DNA of 17,719 nucleotides, taken from the NCBI GenBank assembly GCA_011052165.1, contig DRJN01000022.1:1-17719 (forward strand), in the 5' to 3' direction. Positions 1 through 6,746 of the stretch are shown here, piece after piece. The number at the start of each line of letters is the position of its first letter. Positions within the stretch are counted from its first letter, which is position 1. Below the pieces are notes generated by a model. That model was given only the letters and a program-made list of their open reading frames with translations. It made no database searches and had not been told where the DNA came from. This DNA is from Gammaproteobacteria bacterium (GTDB taxonomy: Bacteria > Pseudomonadota > Gammaproteobacteria > UBA6429 > Thiohalophilaceae). Both the position numbers and the translations under genes were made by a program.

Positions 1-267
1 AAAGAGGCCATGTTCCAGGGTCCAGGGAATGGGGCCGTCTTTTTCCAGAATCAGGCGGGCTTCCACGTCTTTCTCGCAGGCCAGAGCAGCAAGTTCGTCC
101 GGGCTGAGTGGGGTGGAAAAGTCAGGAAAAGCCCGCCGGATTAACAGCGGTTTTTTGTGCCAGTAGTCACTGAGGAACTGTTGCTCTGTCAGTTCGCCCA
201 GTGGACAGGTTTTCCTGAAAGAGGGGCGGCTGATCGGGCCGGGTTGGTTTTTTGATTTTTGCAACAT
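1..267 (-). CDS. roxA: Ribosomal protein uL16 3-hydroxylase (RoxA/YcfD cupin), 5' part only
   Basis: Reading the minus strand from the ATG at 267 gives 89 codons that run off the window edge in frame. The residues DYWHKKPLLIRRAF, then PLSPDELAALACEKDVEARL and finally EHGLF, match the N-terminal part of E. coli YcfD (HWQKRPVVLKRGF, PISPDELAGLA, SHGPF). The family is a JmjC-type 2-oxoglutarate/Fe(II) oxygenase that hydroxylates an arginine of ribosomal protein uL16. Only the N-terminal segment is visible; the iron-binding HxD...H motif lies outside the window. An in-frame ATG at 321 would add 18 residues (MFHSQRLRSSK...), but the family alignment starts after 267, so I prefer 267. No clear Shine-Dalgarno sequence precedes either. 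It lies downstream of purB on the same strand, a neighbourhood also seen in enterics. Confidence 0.87.
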   Translation of the reverse strand, partial: MLQKSKNQPGPISRPSFRKTCPLGELTEQQFLSDYWHKKPLLIRRAFPDFSTPLSPDELAALACEKDVEARLILEKDGPIPWTLEHGLF

Positions 268-363
268 CCGTACGGCTAACCTATCTGTTTTTGAGGATCG
301 CAAACGCTGGCTATGAAACATAGTTTAGCGTCTGTTGCCGACTTTTCTGCCAAAATAATAAAA

Positions 364-579
364 TGATGGGTTTCACTTCGTTCTACCCATCCTACGGGCC
401 ACATAAAAGAATAGGGTTTCACTTCGTTCTACCCATCCTACGGGCCACATAAAAGAATAGGGTTTCACTTCGTTCTACCCATCCTACAGGCCACATGAAA
501 GAATAGGGTTTTACTTCGTTCTACCTTCCTACAGGCCACATGACAGAGTAGGATGGGTAGAACGAAGTGAAACCCATCA
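364..579. repeat. 46-bp tandem REP-like array closed by an inverted copy
   Basis: Units beginning GGGTTTCACTTCGTTCTACC start at 368, 414, 460 and 506, spaced exactly 46 bp apart. The fourth unit has substitutions and one deleted base. Each core has GGGT/ACCC arms and can form a small hairpin. A fifth copy at 548-579 is in the opposite orientation and is the perfect reverse complement of 364-395 (32 bp), so the whole array could fold into one long stem. The core belongs to a type of intergenic REP-like sequence common in gammaproteobacterial genomes. It fills most of the 339-bp gap between purB and roxA, where I see no gene. It may act as a transcription or mRNA-decay boundary (inference). Confidence 0.9.
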
Positions 580-590
580 ACCTTAGATAA

Positions 591-603
591 AGTATCGGAT
601 ACT
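591..603 (-). terminator. Weak hairpin just after purB
   Basis: Immediately downstream of the purB stop, the minus strand reads AGTATC-C-GATACT followed by TTTATCT. This is a short, AT-rich stem with a very small loop and a poor U-tract, so on its own it would be a weak terminator. The REP-like stem beyond it could contribute to 3' end formation. Confidence 0.25.
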
Positions 604-606
604 GAA

Positions 607-1974
607 CTAGATATCTTTAGCCTGCTGCATGGCATTGCCGATATAGTTGGCTGGAGTCAGCGCCAGCAGTTGTTGCTTTGCCGTTTCCGGGATGTCCAGT
701 TTTTCGATAAAGGCCTGCATAGTCGCGGCATCAATACGCTGGCCTCGAGTTAGCTCCTTGAGTTTCTCGTAAGGTTTTTCAATGCCGTAACGGCGCATCA
801 CGGTCTGTACCGGCTCAGCCAGTACTTCCCAGTTTTCATCCAGGTGTGCTGCCAGGCGAGCCGGGTCGATTTCCAGTTTGTTAATGCCGCGCAGGCTGGA
901 TTGCCAGGCAATCAACGAATGAGCGATACCCACGCCAAGGTTGCGCAGCACGGTGGAATCGGTCAGATCCCGCTGCATGCGCGATAGTGGAAGTTTAGTC
1001 GACAGATGGCTGAATATAGCGTTGGCCAGCCCCAGGTTGCCTTCGGAGTTTTCAAAGTCGATAGGGTTAACCTTGTGCGGCATGGTGGAAGAACCGACTT
1101 CACCGGCAACGGTTTTCTGCCTGAAGTCGCCCATGGAAATATAAGTCCAGATGTCACGGTCGAAGTCCAGCAGAATGGTATTGAAACGGGCCAGGGCATC
1201 AAACAATTCAGCGACATAATCATGAGGTTCAATCTGGGTGGTATAGGGGTTCCAGCTGAGTCCCAGTGAGCTGACAAAGTCACAGGCAAGGGCCGGCCAA
1301 TCGATGTCAGGGTAGGCGCTCAGGTGGGCGTTATAGTTGCCGACGGCACCATTAATTTTGCCCAGGATCTCAATCGCAGCGATCTGTTGACGCTGACGTT
1401 GCAGGCGCGCAACCACGTTAGCCATTTCCTTGCCAATGGTCGTGGGTGAGGCGGGCTGGCCGTGGGTGTGAGAGAGCATGGGAACGCTGGCATAGTCATG
1501 TGCCATTTTACGGATGCTGTCGATGAGTTCATCCATCTGGCCGAGGATGATCCGGTTGCGCGCCTCGGTCAGCATCAGGGCATGGGAGAGGTTGTTGATG
1601 TCCTCGGAGGTGCAGGCGAAATGGATAAATTCGCTGACGTTTTCCAACTCAGCATTACCGGCGATTTTTTCCTTGAGAAAGTACTCCACGGCCTTGACAT
1701 CGTGATTGGTGCTGCGCTCGATGTTTTTCACTCGTTGCGCATCTTCGAGTGAGAACTGCTCGACAATGTTATCCAGTACGGATTGGGCATGCGCAGAGAA
1801 CCCGGGAACCTCACTGATTTGCGATGATGTGGCGAGATGCTGGAGCCAGCGCACCTCAACCCTGACGCGATGATGAATCAGGCCATATTCACTGAAAATC
1901 GGACGTAAAATGTCAGTTTTGCTACCATAACGGCCATCAATGGGAGATACTGCAGTCAGACTGTTTAATTGCAT
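607..1974 (-). CDS. purB: Adenylosuccinate lyase PurB
   Basis: PurB splits SAICAR to AICAR plus fumarate and adenylosuccinate to AMP plus fumarate, acting twice in cytosolic purine synthesis. The 455-residue product is almost the length of E. coli PurB (456) and aligns throughout. The start LTAVSPIDGRYG, the general acid H171 in THGQPASP, and the fumarase/aspartase-superfamily signature GSSTMPHKVNP (294-304, catalytic serine 295) are all intact. The reading frame is open back to 2031, but the ATG at 1974 is where family similarity begins. A sigma70-type -10 box at 2030-2035 would also place the transcript start inside the longer reading, so 1974 is chosen. No strong Shine-Dalgarno sequence is visible. 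The gene is transcribed toward roxA and away from the outer-membrane protein gene. Identification is certain. Confidence 0.98.
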   Translation of the reverse strand: MQLNSLTAVSPIDGRYGSKTDILRPIFSEYGLIHHRVRVEVRWLQHLATSSQISEVPGFSAHAQSVLDNIVEQFSLEDAQRVKNIERSTNHDVKAVEYFLKEKIAGNAELENVSEFIHFACTSEDINNLSHALMLTEARNRIILGQMDELIDSIRKMAHDYASVPMLSHTHGQPASPTTIGKEMANVVARLQRQRQQIAAIEILGKINGAVGNYNAHLSAYPDIDWPALACDFVSSLGLSWNPYTTQIEPHDYVAELFDALARFNTILLDFDRDIWTYISMGDFRQKTVAGEVGSSTMPHKVNPIDFENSEGNLGLANAIFSHLSTKLPLSRMQRDLTDSTVLRNLGVGIAHSLIAWQSSLRGINKLEIDPARLAAHLDENWEVLAEPVQTVMRRYGIEKPYEKLKELTRGQRIDAATMQAFIEKLDIPETAKQQLLALTPANYIGNAMQQAKDI

Positions 1975-2029
1975 AAACCGCAATCCAGAAGAATAAATGT
2001 AACTAAATAAAGATGTGTGAAAAATCGTC

Positions 2030-2059
2030 ATTATACACTATGCGCTTTCAATCCGTCAT
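2030..2059 (-). promoter_or_regulatory. Probable sigma70 promoter of purB
   Basis: On the minus strand a perfect TATAAT (2030-2035) lies 18 bp downstream of ATGACG (2054-2059), four of six matches to TTGACA. Transcription would begin near 2023 and give a leader of about 50 nt before the purB ATG at 1974. I saw no PurR-like operator that I could support. Confidence 0.6.
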
Positions 2060-2190
2060 TTGTGATCAACAAAATAAGCTGATTCTGTGATTTTACAGTT
2101 GTTTCTCCGTGTCCCGGTATTTGAAGTATTTATCCGTTTTCCTTGAAAGCCGAATTAAACCGGATACCTTGTATATGCTGATATGGAGTC

Positions 2191-3297
2191 ATGGTTAAGT
2201 TGAACACGCGGGTTCTGTTGTTTCTTTTTTCTATTTTATGCGTATTGCCCATCCCGGTCCTTTCCGCTGCGCAAAGTGCGGCCGTTGTGCAGGCTGTTTC
2301 GACACCTGCGGCTGAAGAAATCTCGAGGTCAAGAGTGATGTCAAATAGCCCGCCGGCGAACACGCTATCGGGGAAAGGGGTGTTAGCCAGGTTAATGCCC
2401 GCTGTGACGGAAGGAACCCATGAAAACCTGATATCAGCACTCGGGACAAGCCTGGATAAAAACGATAAAACTGAACCCGCTCCGATTGAGTCTGGCCTAG
2501 AGAATTCCCTGACAGCATCGCGGCTGGAGCTTTTTACCGGCACTTCGTTGATGAGCCTTGGCTATACAGAATTCGACATCAATGGGGCCTGGTATGATGA
2601 GGAAACCGGCGTGTTACCCGGTTTGCTGCTAGGCGGTACAGTGTACTGGCCTACCTGGTACGCATCACTGGCGGTGAATTATTATTTTGGTGATATGAAA
2701 TATCGAGGCCAGACCCAGTCTTTTAAATCACCCACTCTGTCCGGTTTGCCCATCAATAGCCGTTCGAATGCGGATATCTTTGATACTACCGCAATAACCG
2801 GTTACCCGCTTTCTACCGTCACCCTGTACGGGGGGCTGGGCTATCATTTCTGGCGGCGAAATATTCGTCCAACAACAATCAATAACGGTTTGCAGGTGGC
2901 GGGGATACTGGAATTCTATTCCTGGAGCTATGCCCTGCTGGGGGTGGACGTTCCCCTATTCAGAACGTGGGCCTCTCATATCAGCCTGAATGCCCGTGCC
3001 ATGCGTATGCTGCAGGCCGATATAGAAGTAAATTTTCTGGGTTATGGTGGCTATGACAATGCCAGTCTGAATCTTGGCAATGACTGGGGACTGCGTCTTG
3101 CCCTTCCCTGGACATTCCGTTCTTCCGATCATGGTCCCGAAATAACAATCGAACCCTGGTACACTCGCTGGAATCTGAATCGTGGTAATGTTGTTGAATT
3201 GACGACGAAAGGTGCCTACACGGGTTCGGTGGTGAGTGAACCGCAAAGCAAAACCCGCAGCTTCGGTATCTCAGTGTATTTCCGGTTTTTAATGTAG
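2191..3297 (+). CDS. Unassigned exported protein, probable outer-membrane beta-barrel
   Basis: The 368-residue product starts at an ATG preceded by GGAG (2185-2188). Residues 1-26 look like a Sec signal peptide: K3, R7, a hydrophobic stretch LLFLFSILCVLPIPVL, then a likely cut after LSA. Residues about 27-110 are rich in Ala, Ser, Pro and Glu and look like an unstructured linker. From about 110 the chain alternates polar and hydrophobic residues with many aromatic and glycine residues (for example GGTVYWPTWYASLAVNYYFG and YGGLGYHFW), as in transmembrane beta-strands. It ends in SVYFRFLM, close to but not exactly the classic C-terminal phenylalanine signal. I do not recognise the family; a porin-like or structural role is only a guess. 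The last 9 bp overlap the end of the convergent PilZ gene. Confidence 0.72.
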   Translation: MVKLNTRVLLFLFSILCVLPIPVLSAAQSAAVVQAVSTPAAEEISRSRVMSNSPPANTLSGKGVLARLMPAVTEGTHENLISALGTSLDKNDKTEPAPIESGLENSLTASRLELFTGTSLMSLGYTEFDINGAWYDEETGVLPGLLLGGTVYWPTWYASLAVNYYFGDMKYRGQTQSFKSPTLSGLPINSRSNADIFDTTAITGYPLSTVTLYGGLGYHFWRRNIRPTTINNGLQVAGILEFYSWSYALLGVDVPLFRTWASHISLNARAMRMLQADIEVNFLGYGGYDNASLNLGNDWGLRLALPWTFRSSDHGPEITIEPWYTRWNLNRGNVVELTTKGAYTGSVVSEPQSKTRSFGISVYFRFLM

Positions 3298-3612
3298 GCG
3301 AGTCTGGGTGTCCGCCTCATCATCCAGTAGTCTACGCAACAGGCTCAGCATTTCGGGTGAGTAGTTTGAAAATTTAAGTGCCAGTCCGTCTTCATCGATA
3401 CGAATGATCGTAGACTGAAAAGTGACCGTATCATCACCATCACTCAGAGAAACACTGATAGCATGGCGACTGCGGATATTTATTCCCGGCGCAATTTTAA
3501 GATACATGCCGCCCATGCTGATATTATGGGTCTTGCCGCTGATTAGTGTTTCGCTTGAATTAATCATGGCATTGATCTGAACATGTTTGCGTTCATTCCA
3601 GCGCTTTTCCAT
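3289..3612 (-). CDS. PilZ-domain protein (probable c-di-GMP receptor)
   Basis: This 107-residue protein is essentially one PilZ domain. The two c-di-GMP contact motifs are present: RxxxR at R4-R8 (RWNER) and NxSxxG at 30-35 (NISMGG), followed by the usual beta-barrel pattern (GMYLKI, HAISVSL, TVTFQSTIIRI, GLALKFSN). Stand-alone PilZ proteins typically transmit c-di-GMP levels to motility, pili, exopolysaccharide or secretion; the target here cannot be read from sequence. The ATG at 3612 has a strong AAGGAG site (3620-3625) and a good promoter upstream. The 3' end overlaps the convergent outer-membrane protein gene by 9 bp. The tail DDEADTQTRLH is probably flexible. The motifs argue for real c-di-GMP binding. 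Confidence 0.9.
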   Translation of the reverse strand: MEKRWNERKHVQINAMINSSETLISGKTHNISMGGMYLKIAPGINIRSRHAISVSLSDGDDTVTFQSTIIRIDEDGLALKFSNYSPEMLSLLRRLLDDEADTQTRLH

Positions 3613-3670
3613 CTATTTTCTCCTTAAAAAAAGTAAAGCTAATTTAAACCTGAATGATCAAGTCTGTTAT

Positions 3671-3702
3671 TTTATAGACTGTTATCAAGCTTTGATCAAA
3701 GC
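3671..3702 (-). promoter_or_regulatory. PilZ-gene promoter with palindrome over the -35 box
   Basis: On the minus strand TTGATC (3694-3699) and TATAAA (3671-3676) are separated by exactly 17 bp and lie about 60 bp upstream of the PilZ ATG. The -35 box sits in a perfect 14-bp palindrome, GCTTTGATCAAAGC (3689-3702), placed where a repressor could block RNA polymerase. No regulator is identified. Confidence 0.5.
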
Positions 3703-3758
3703 AGCGTCACATTTATATCACTTGTGACAGGCAATCATTTTCGCGTTACATTGTGAGG

Positions 3759-3862
3759 TATTAATCGTTGCATAAGTATTTGCACCATAACCCCCTCTCC
3801 CTCCGGGAGAGGGTTGGGGTGAGGGGATAAAATACATGCAAATACTTATGCAACGATTAATA
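3759..3862. mobile_element. 104-bp MITE-like element with 26-bp perfect inverted repeats
   Basis: Bases 3759-3784 (TATTAATCGTTGCATAAGTA...) are the exact reverse complement of 3837-3862. The 52-bp centre contains a GC-rich hairpin, CCCTCTCCC-TCC-GGGAGAGGG (3793-3813), followed by TTGGGGTGAGGGG. This core resembles a repeat found between genes in many proteobacteria. The element has no coding capacity. Long perfect arms and small size suit a miniature non-autonomous element or a REP-type doublet; I see no clear target-site duplication next to it. It sits about 150 bp upstream of the PilZ start, in the gap with no gene. Confidence 0.65.
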
Positions 3863-4221
3863 TATTCATGATGCAGGATTAAGCGCAAGGTGTATCTAAG
3901 GGTTTACCCTAGACCAGAAGGGTGGGTGGGCAACCGACAGACAGAAGCACCTGGGCTGTACGGGTTTTCTGCCTGGATAGAAAAAACTACCCTGATCGGT
4001 GCAGCCTGCCAGGCCGGGCATTTTCTAAAGGTGTCTTAGAGAGTTTACCCTGGAAAATAATGAAGGAGAAACTTCCTGGACGACTGATGTTACTGCACGA
4101 TTCTGATAGAGGTGTTGCAAGGCAAGCAGGCAGCATAGTCAAATTTTTCAGACTCTTATTGGGCAGGTTCCTTCATTTTAAGACGGCGGATATCCTGATC
4201 ATTAATGTGTTATGGTTGAAC
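3863..4221. other. 359-bp stretch with no convincing gene
   Basis: An open frame runs 3922-4380 on the plus strand, but it has no ribosome site and a composition unlike the neighbours, and it overlaps the better supported small gene on the other strand. A second short frame from a GTG at 3890 (ending at a TAG in the 4030s) also lacks a ribosome site. A small palindrome AGGGTTTACCCT sits at 3899-3910. I recognise no RNA family. It could be a decayed gene, an untranslated region or an undescribed small RNA, with nothing to choose between them. Confidence 0.4.
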
Positions 4222-4413
4222 TCACTCTTCTCGATAAATGATGCCGGGATTGATAAGCAGCTCATTTCCATTCAGTTGGTTCAGAGGACAGCCTTCAGCG
4301 TCACACTCGGCAAGCCTGTCGTACACATATCGATGCCCATCGCTTTCAATAGATTCATAAATAGGCTTTCCAAGATGTGAGCCAATTGGGCGGCCGTATG
4401 CAGTATTTTCCAT
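4222..4413 (-). CDS. Small uncharacterised 63-residue protein
   Basis: The ATG at 4413 is preceded by a textbook AGGAG site (4420-4424) with a 6-nt spacer. The frame is open further upstream to 4554, but that extension has no such site and is Arg/Lys/Leu-rich, so the short form is preferred. The product begins MENTAYGRPIGSHLGKPIYE, continues SIESDGHRYVYDRLAECD, and ends NELLINPGIIYREE. It has no signal peptide or membrane segment and is likely a small cytosolic acidic protein. The alternating glycine, aromatic and charged residues look like a folded, conserved domain rather than a chance frame. I do not know its function. It is transcribed divergently from the BamD-like gene across a 286-bp gap. 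Its two cysteines (38 and 42) are spaced CxxxC. Confidence 0.66.
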   Translation of the reverse strand: MENTAYGRPIGSHLGKPIYESIESDGHRYVYDRLAECDAEGCPLNQLNGNELLINPGIIYREE

Positions 4414-4699
4414 GTTTATCTCCTGATTTATGGATAACCGGAATGGTTTGAGACGGAGTTTTTGTCTTCTATCGCTATCGGCGCGTAAAATGGCGACTTT
4501 AGTAAATTTAAGATCTGCCAGGAAAACTGTGAGCAGACATGCATTTTTAGCCAAATACTGCCAGAATCAGGCTGGTGCGGTGCGGTTTTTGCTTAGCAAG
4601 CGAAGTCTGAATCGGGTATTATATCAATTCTTGAAGTGCGGTCTACAGGAGTACGGTTGGTAAAGAAATAGTCATTATTTCAATGTATTATGGTGAGTT

Positions 4700-5434
4700 A
4701 TGAATAAATTAATCCTCTTTTTATCCCTCGCATTGCTCTTGCCCGCCTGCGCGACCATCCCGGCCGATAGCAGCCTGTTCAAGGTTAAATATACCGCGCT
4801 CATGAAAAAAACCAATACAGAAGCGATGGTAATTAACATCAAGCAGTTCAAGGAACTGGAAAATCTGGCCTCAACAGACAGGCAACGAATGCAGGCGGCG
4901 CTGGCGCTGGCCTACGCCTACTATAAAAATCGCCAATTTGATACCTGTGTCAAACAAATCGAAGATTTTTCCCGTAAGTATCCTTCCTATCCTCATCTGG
5001 ATTACGTGCTCTACCTGCGGGCTCTGGCTACCAAGGCTGCCGGTAAACAACAGTTTATGAAGGCAGTCAGTCATGTCTCGGCGAATACACCTTATCCGGA
5101 AAAGTTACGTCTGGCTTATACGTACTTCGTCGATCTCATTACACGTTATCCAAAAAGTGAGTATTCTGCCCGGGCGCTGAATTTAATGAAGAATATTCGC
5201 ACCAATCTTGCCGCCTATGAAATGTTTATCGCCCGCTATGCCCTGGTCGAAGGGCAGGATAAAGAAGTAATTCGACGCACCGAATATATACTGGAATTCT
5301 ACAAAGGCACACCGGTTATGAATGAAGCTTATGAACTGCAGGCCAAAGCCTACCGGGCATTGGGCAAGGACAAGAAAGCGGAAGAAGTTGAACGCCAGCG
5401 AAAACAGGCTGAGCAATCATCTACCAGTAGCTGA
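4700..5434 (+). CDS. BamD/YfiO-family TPR lipoprotein (divergent paralogue or BamD)
   Basis: The 244-residue protein starts with a lipoprotein signal peptide ending in a lipobox, LPAC, with C17 as the lipidated residue; S24-type context without Asp after the cysteine suits the outer membrane. The body aligns with BamD, the TPR lipoprotein of the BAM outer-membrane protein assembly complex: ALAYAYYKNRQFDTCVKQIE (68-87), YPSYPHLDYVLYLRAL (94-109), YFVDLITRYPKSEYSARA (142-159) and LAAYEMFIARYALVEGQ (170-186) match E. coli segments such as YAYYKNADLPLAQ and HPNIDYVMYMRGL. Length equals E. coli BamD (245). The first TPR is poorly conserved, and the loop carrying the usual DRDPQHA-type sequence differs. 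This suggests a paralogue, but being the only BamD cannot be excluded. GGTGAG lies very close to the ATG. It converges on gspN with 12 bp between stops, hinting at a link to secretin assembly. Confidence 0.8.
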   Translation: MNKLILFLSLALLLPACATIPADSSLFKVKYTALMKKTNTEAMVINIKQFKELENLASTDRQRMQAALALAYAYYKNRQFDTCVKQIEDFSRKYPSYPHLDYVLYLRALATKAAGKQQFMKAVSHVSANTPYPEKLRLAYTYFVDLITRYPKSEYSARALNLMKNIRTNLAAYEMFIARYALVEGQDKEVIRRTEYILEFYKGTPVMNEAYELQAKAYRALGKDKKAEEVERQRKQAEQSSTSS

Positions 5435-5446
5435 ATCTATTGTCAT

Positions 5447-6223
5447 TCACTGGAAGCCGAGCTGAAGCTGTCCCTGACGCTCGATATGAACCTTGCCGGT
5501 GGCATCCGCGCGTCCCAGCATTTGCAGCAAGGCGCGAATATCCTTGCGGTTTGAATCCCGGTTCATCAGTGTCAGTCTGACGCTGTAGCGACCGTTAGCG
5601 CTGAGCTTGACGGTGCCCTCGATCCCGAGGGCGCTTTTTTTATTATTGATATGCAGGGTGCTTCCGCCACCGTCGGCTTTGACGAGAAGCTGAACATCAC
5701 CCAGCTTGACCGCCTGCAGCATGCTGATACTGGCGTTGCGCCAGTGTATTTTTCCTTCCATCTGTAATTTCTGCTTACTCTGAAACAAAAGTTTCTGAAT
5801 CTTGAGACTGATTTCCCCGCCCAGGGTGGCGGGTAGGGTATAAGGGTTGAGTGATTCAGCCGGTATGCGGGCGCTGAGATCCGTTGCCTGCAGGTTGCCA
5901 TCGGTACTGAGCGCAATGCGGGATTGCAGTTTTCCCAACGGACCCTGAATTTTTACATCCAAATCAATGCGTCCGAGAAACAAAGGCAGCAGGTTCAGAT
6001 TCCAGTCAAGTTCTCCCAGTGGTAACCGGTTGATCTTCAAGTTCTCTATTTGTCCCGACCACAGGCTTCCCTCAATGTGGCTAATTTGTAACCCAGCCTT
6101 ATTTTGCTGAGGCACAAGTCGCCATATCTGCTGCGCCGGTATGCTGGCCAGCAGAAACAGGAGGTAGCTCAGCAAACCATAAAATGTCAGGAAGAGGGTC
6201 GTTCTGGACGGCGGCTTGATCAT
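5447..6223 (-). CDS. gspN: Type II secretion system protein GspN
   Basis: GspN is an accessory, non-essential inner-membrane protein of some type II secretion systems, with a short cytosolic N-terminus, one membrane anchor and a periplasmic domain. The 258-residue product has a hydrophobic anchor at about residues 9-29 (LFLTFYGLLSYLLFLLASIP), then SHIEGSLWSGQIENLKI, whose GSLWSG motif is typical of GspN, and ELDWNLNLLPLFLGRIDLDV. Length is close to Klebsiella PulN. The frame is open to 6274, but that would overlap gspM by 35 bp; the ATG at 6223 lies 16 bp past the gspM stop and places the anchor correctly. No strong Shine-Dalgarno sequence is seen, so translation probably couples to gspM. It is the last gene of the operon. 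Confidence 0.88.
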   Translation of the reverse strand: MIKPPSRTTLFLTFYGLLSYLLFLLASIPAQQIWRLVPQQNKAGLQISHIEGSLWSGQIENLKINRLPLGELDWNLNLLPLFLGRIDLDVKIQGPLGKLQSRIALSTDGNLQATDLSARIPAESLNPYTLPATLGGEISLKIQKLLFQSKQKLQMEGKIHWRNASISMLQAVKLGDVQLLVKADGGGSTLHINNKKSALGIEGTVKLSANGRYSVRLTLMNRDSNRKDIRALLQMLGRADATGKVHIERQGQLQLGFQ

Positions 6224-6239
6224 AGCGTTGAGGTAGGGA

Positions 6240-6728
6240 TCATGGCGCCAGCAGCAGGACACGGCCATCGACAATACCGGGGCTATCGCCGCGCTCCAGT
6301 GAGATTTCGCTGATCTGGATGGCGTAACGATGACTGAGCAGATCCAGCCAACTGATCAGTTGATCAAAGGACACCTTTTCCATCCATACCCGCACTTCTC
6401 TCTGGCCTTCCGGCTGCACTTTTTGCAGGTTGCCATTGATATTTTTCTGTTTAGCGCTGCGCTCGATGAGTCCCAGCAGCGAGGCGCTGTCCGCTATTAC
6501 GGCTTGTTTACCTGCGCCACCGCTACGAAGCTGGCGCACTTCAGCCGCCTGCTGGCGGATTTTAACCAGTGCCCGGGTCTGTGCTTTAAGATGCAGCTCA
6601 CCCTCTTCAATACCGGCTTTCATCGGTTTCCAGAAAGCGAAATAAAACAGCGTGGTCAATAGCACGACACTCATAAGAATGAGTAACTGTTTTTCCCGCA
6701 GAGCAAGTTGTTGCCAGTATTCCTTCAT
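6240..6728 (-). CDS. gspM: Type II secretion system protein GspM
   Basis: GspM is a bitopic inner-membrane protein that binds GspL and stabilises the assembly platform. The 162-residue product has the expected layout: a short cytosolic start (MKEYWQQLALREKQLL), one membrane helix at about 15-33, a coiled-coil-like region (about 37-70) and a periplasmic ferredoxin-like domain (about 80-162) with LLGLIERSAKQKNINGNLQK and VSFDQLISWLDLLSHRYAIQ, the last a hallmark stretch of GspM. Size matches the family. The start is 18 bp after the gspL stop and lacks an obvious Shine-Dalgarno sequence. Confidence 0.92.
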   Translation of the reverse strand: MKEYWQQLALREKQLLILMSVVLLTTLFYFAFWKPMKAGIEEGELHLKAQTRALVKIRQQAAEVRQLRSGGAGKQAVIADSASLLGLIERSAKQKNINGNLQKVQPEGQREVRVWMEKVSFDQLISWLDLLSHRYAIQISEISLERGDSPGIVDGRVLLLAP

Positions 6729-6746
6729 TTTATTTTTCTGCTGTTA

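Noticed and set aside
364..579. CRISPR array
   Set aside because: Repeats are contiguous 46-bp units without variable spacers and end in an inverted copy; no cas genes are near.
1975..2031. Longer PurB starting at ATG 2031
   Set aside because: The extra 19 residues are absent in the family and the predicted transcript would begin inside them.
3706..3728. CRP site near the PilZ promoter
   Set aside because: The half-sites GTCACA and TGTGAC are in the wrong relative orientation and spacing for TGTGA-N6-TCACA.
3890..4100. 6S RNA or RNase P RNA
   Set aside because: None of the conserved segments I know from these RNAs could be found.
3922..4380. 152-codon plus-strand frame
   Set aside because: No ribosome site, no recognisable domain, and it overlaps the small minus-strand gene that has a strong AGGAG site.
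4430..4663. 77-codon plus-strand frame upstream of the BamD-like gene
   Set aside because: No ribosome site; composition (Arg, Leu, Ser rich) looks like translated non-coding DNA.
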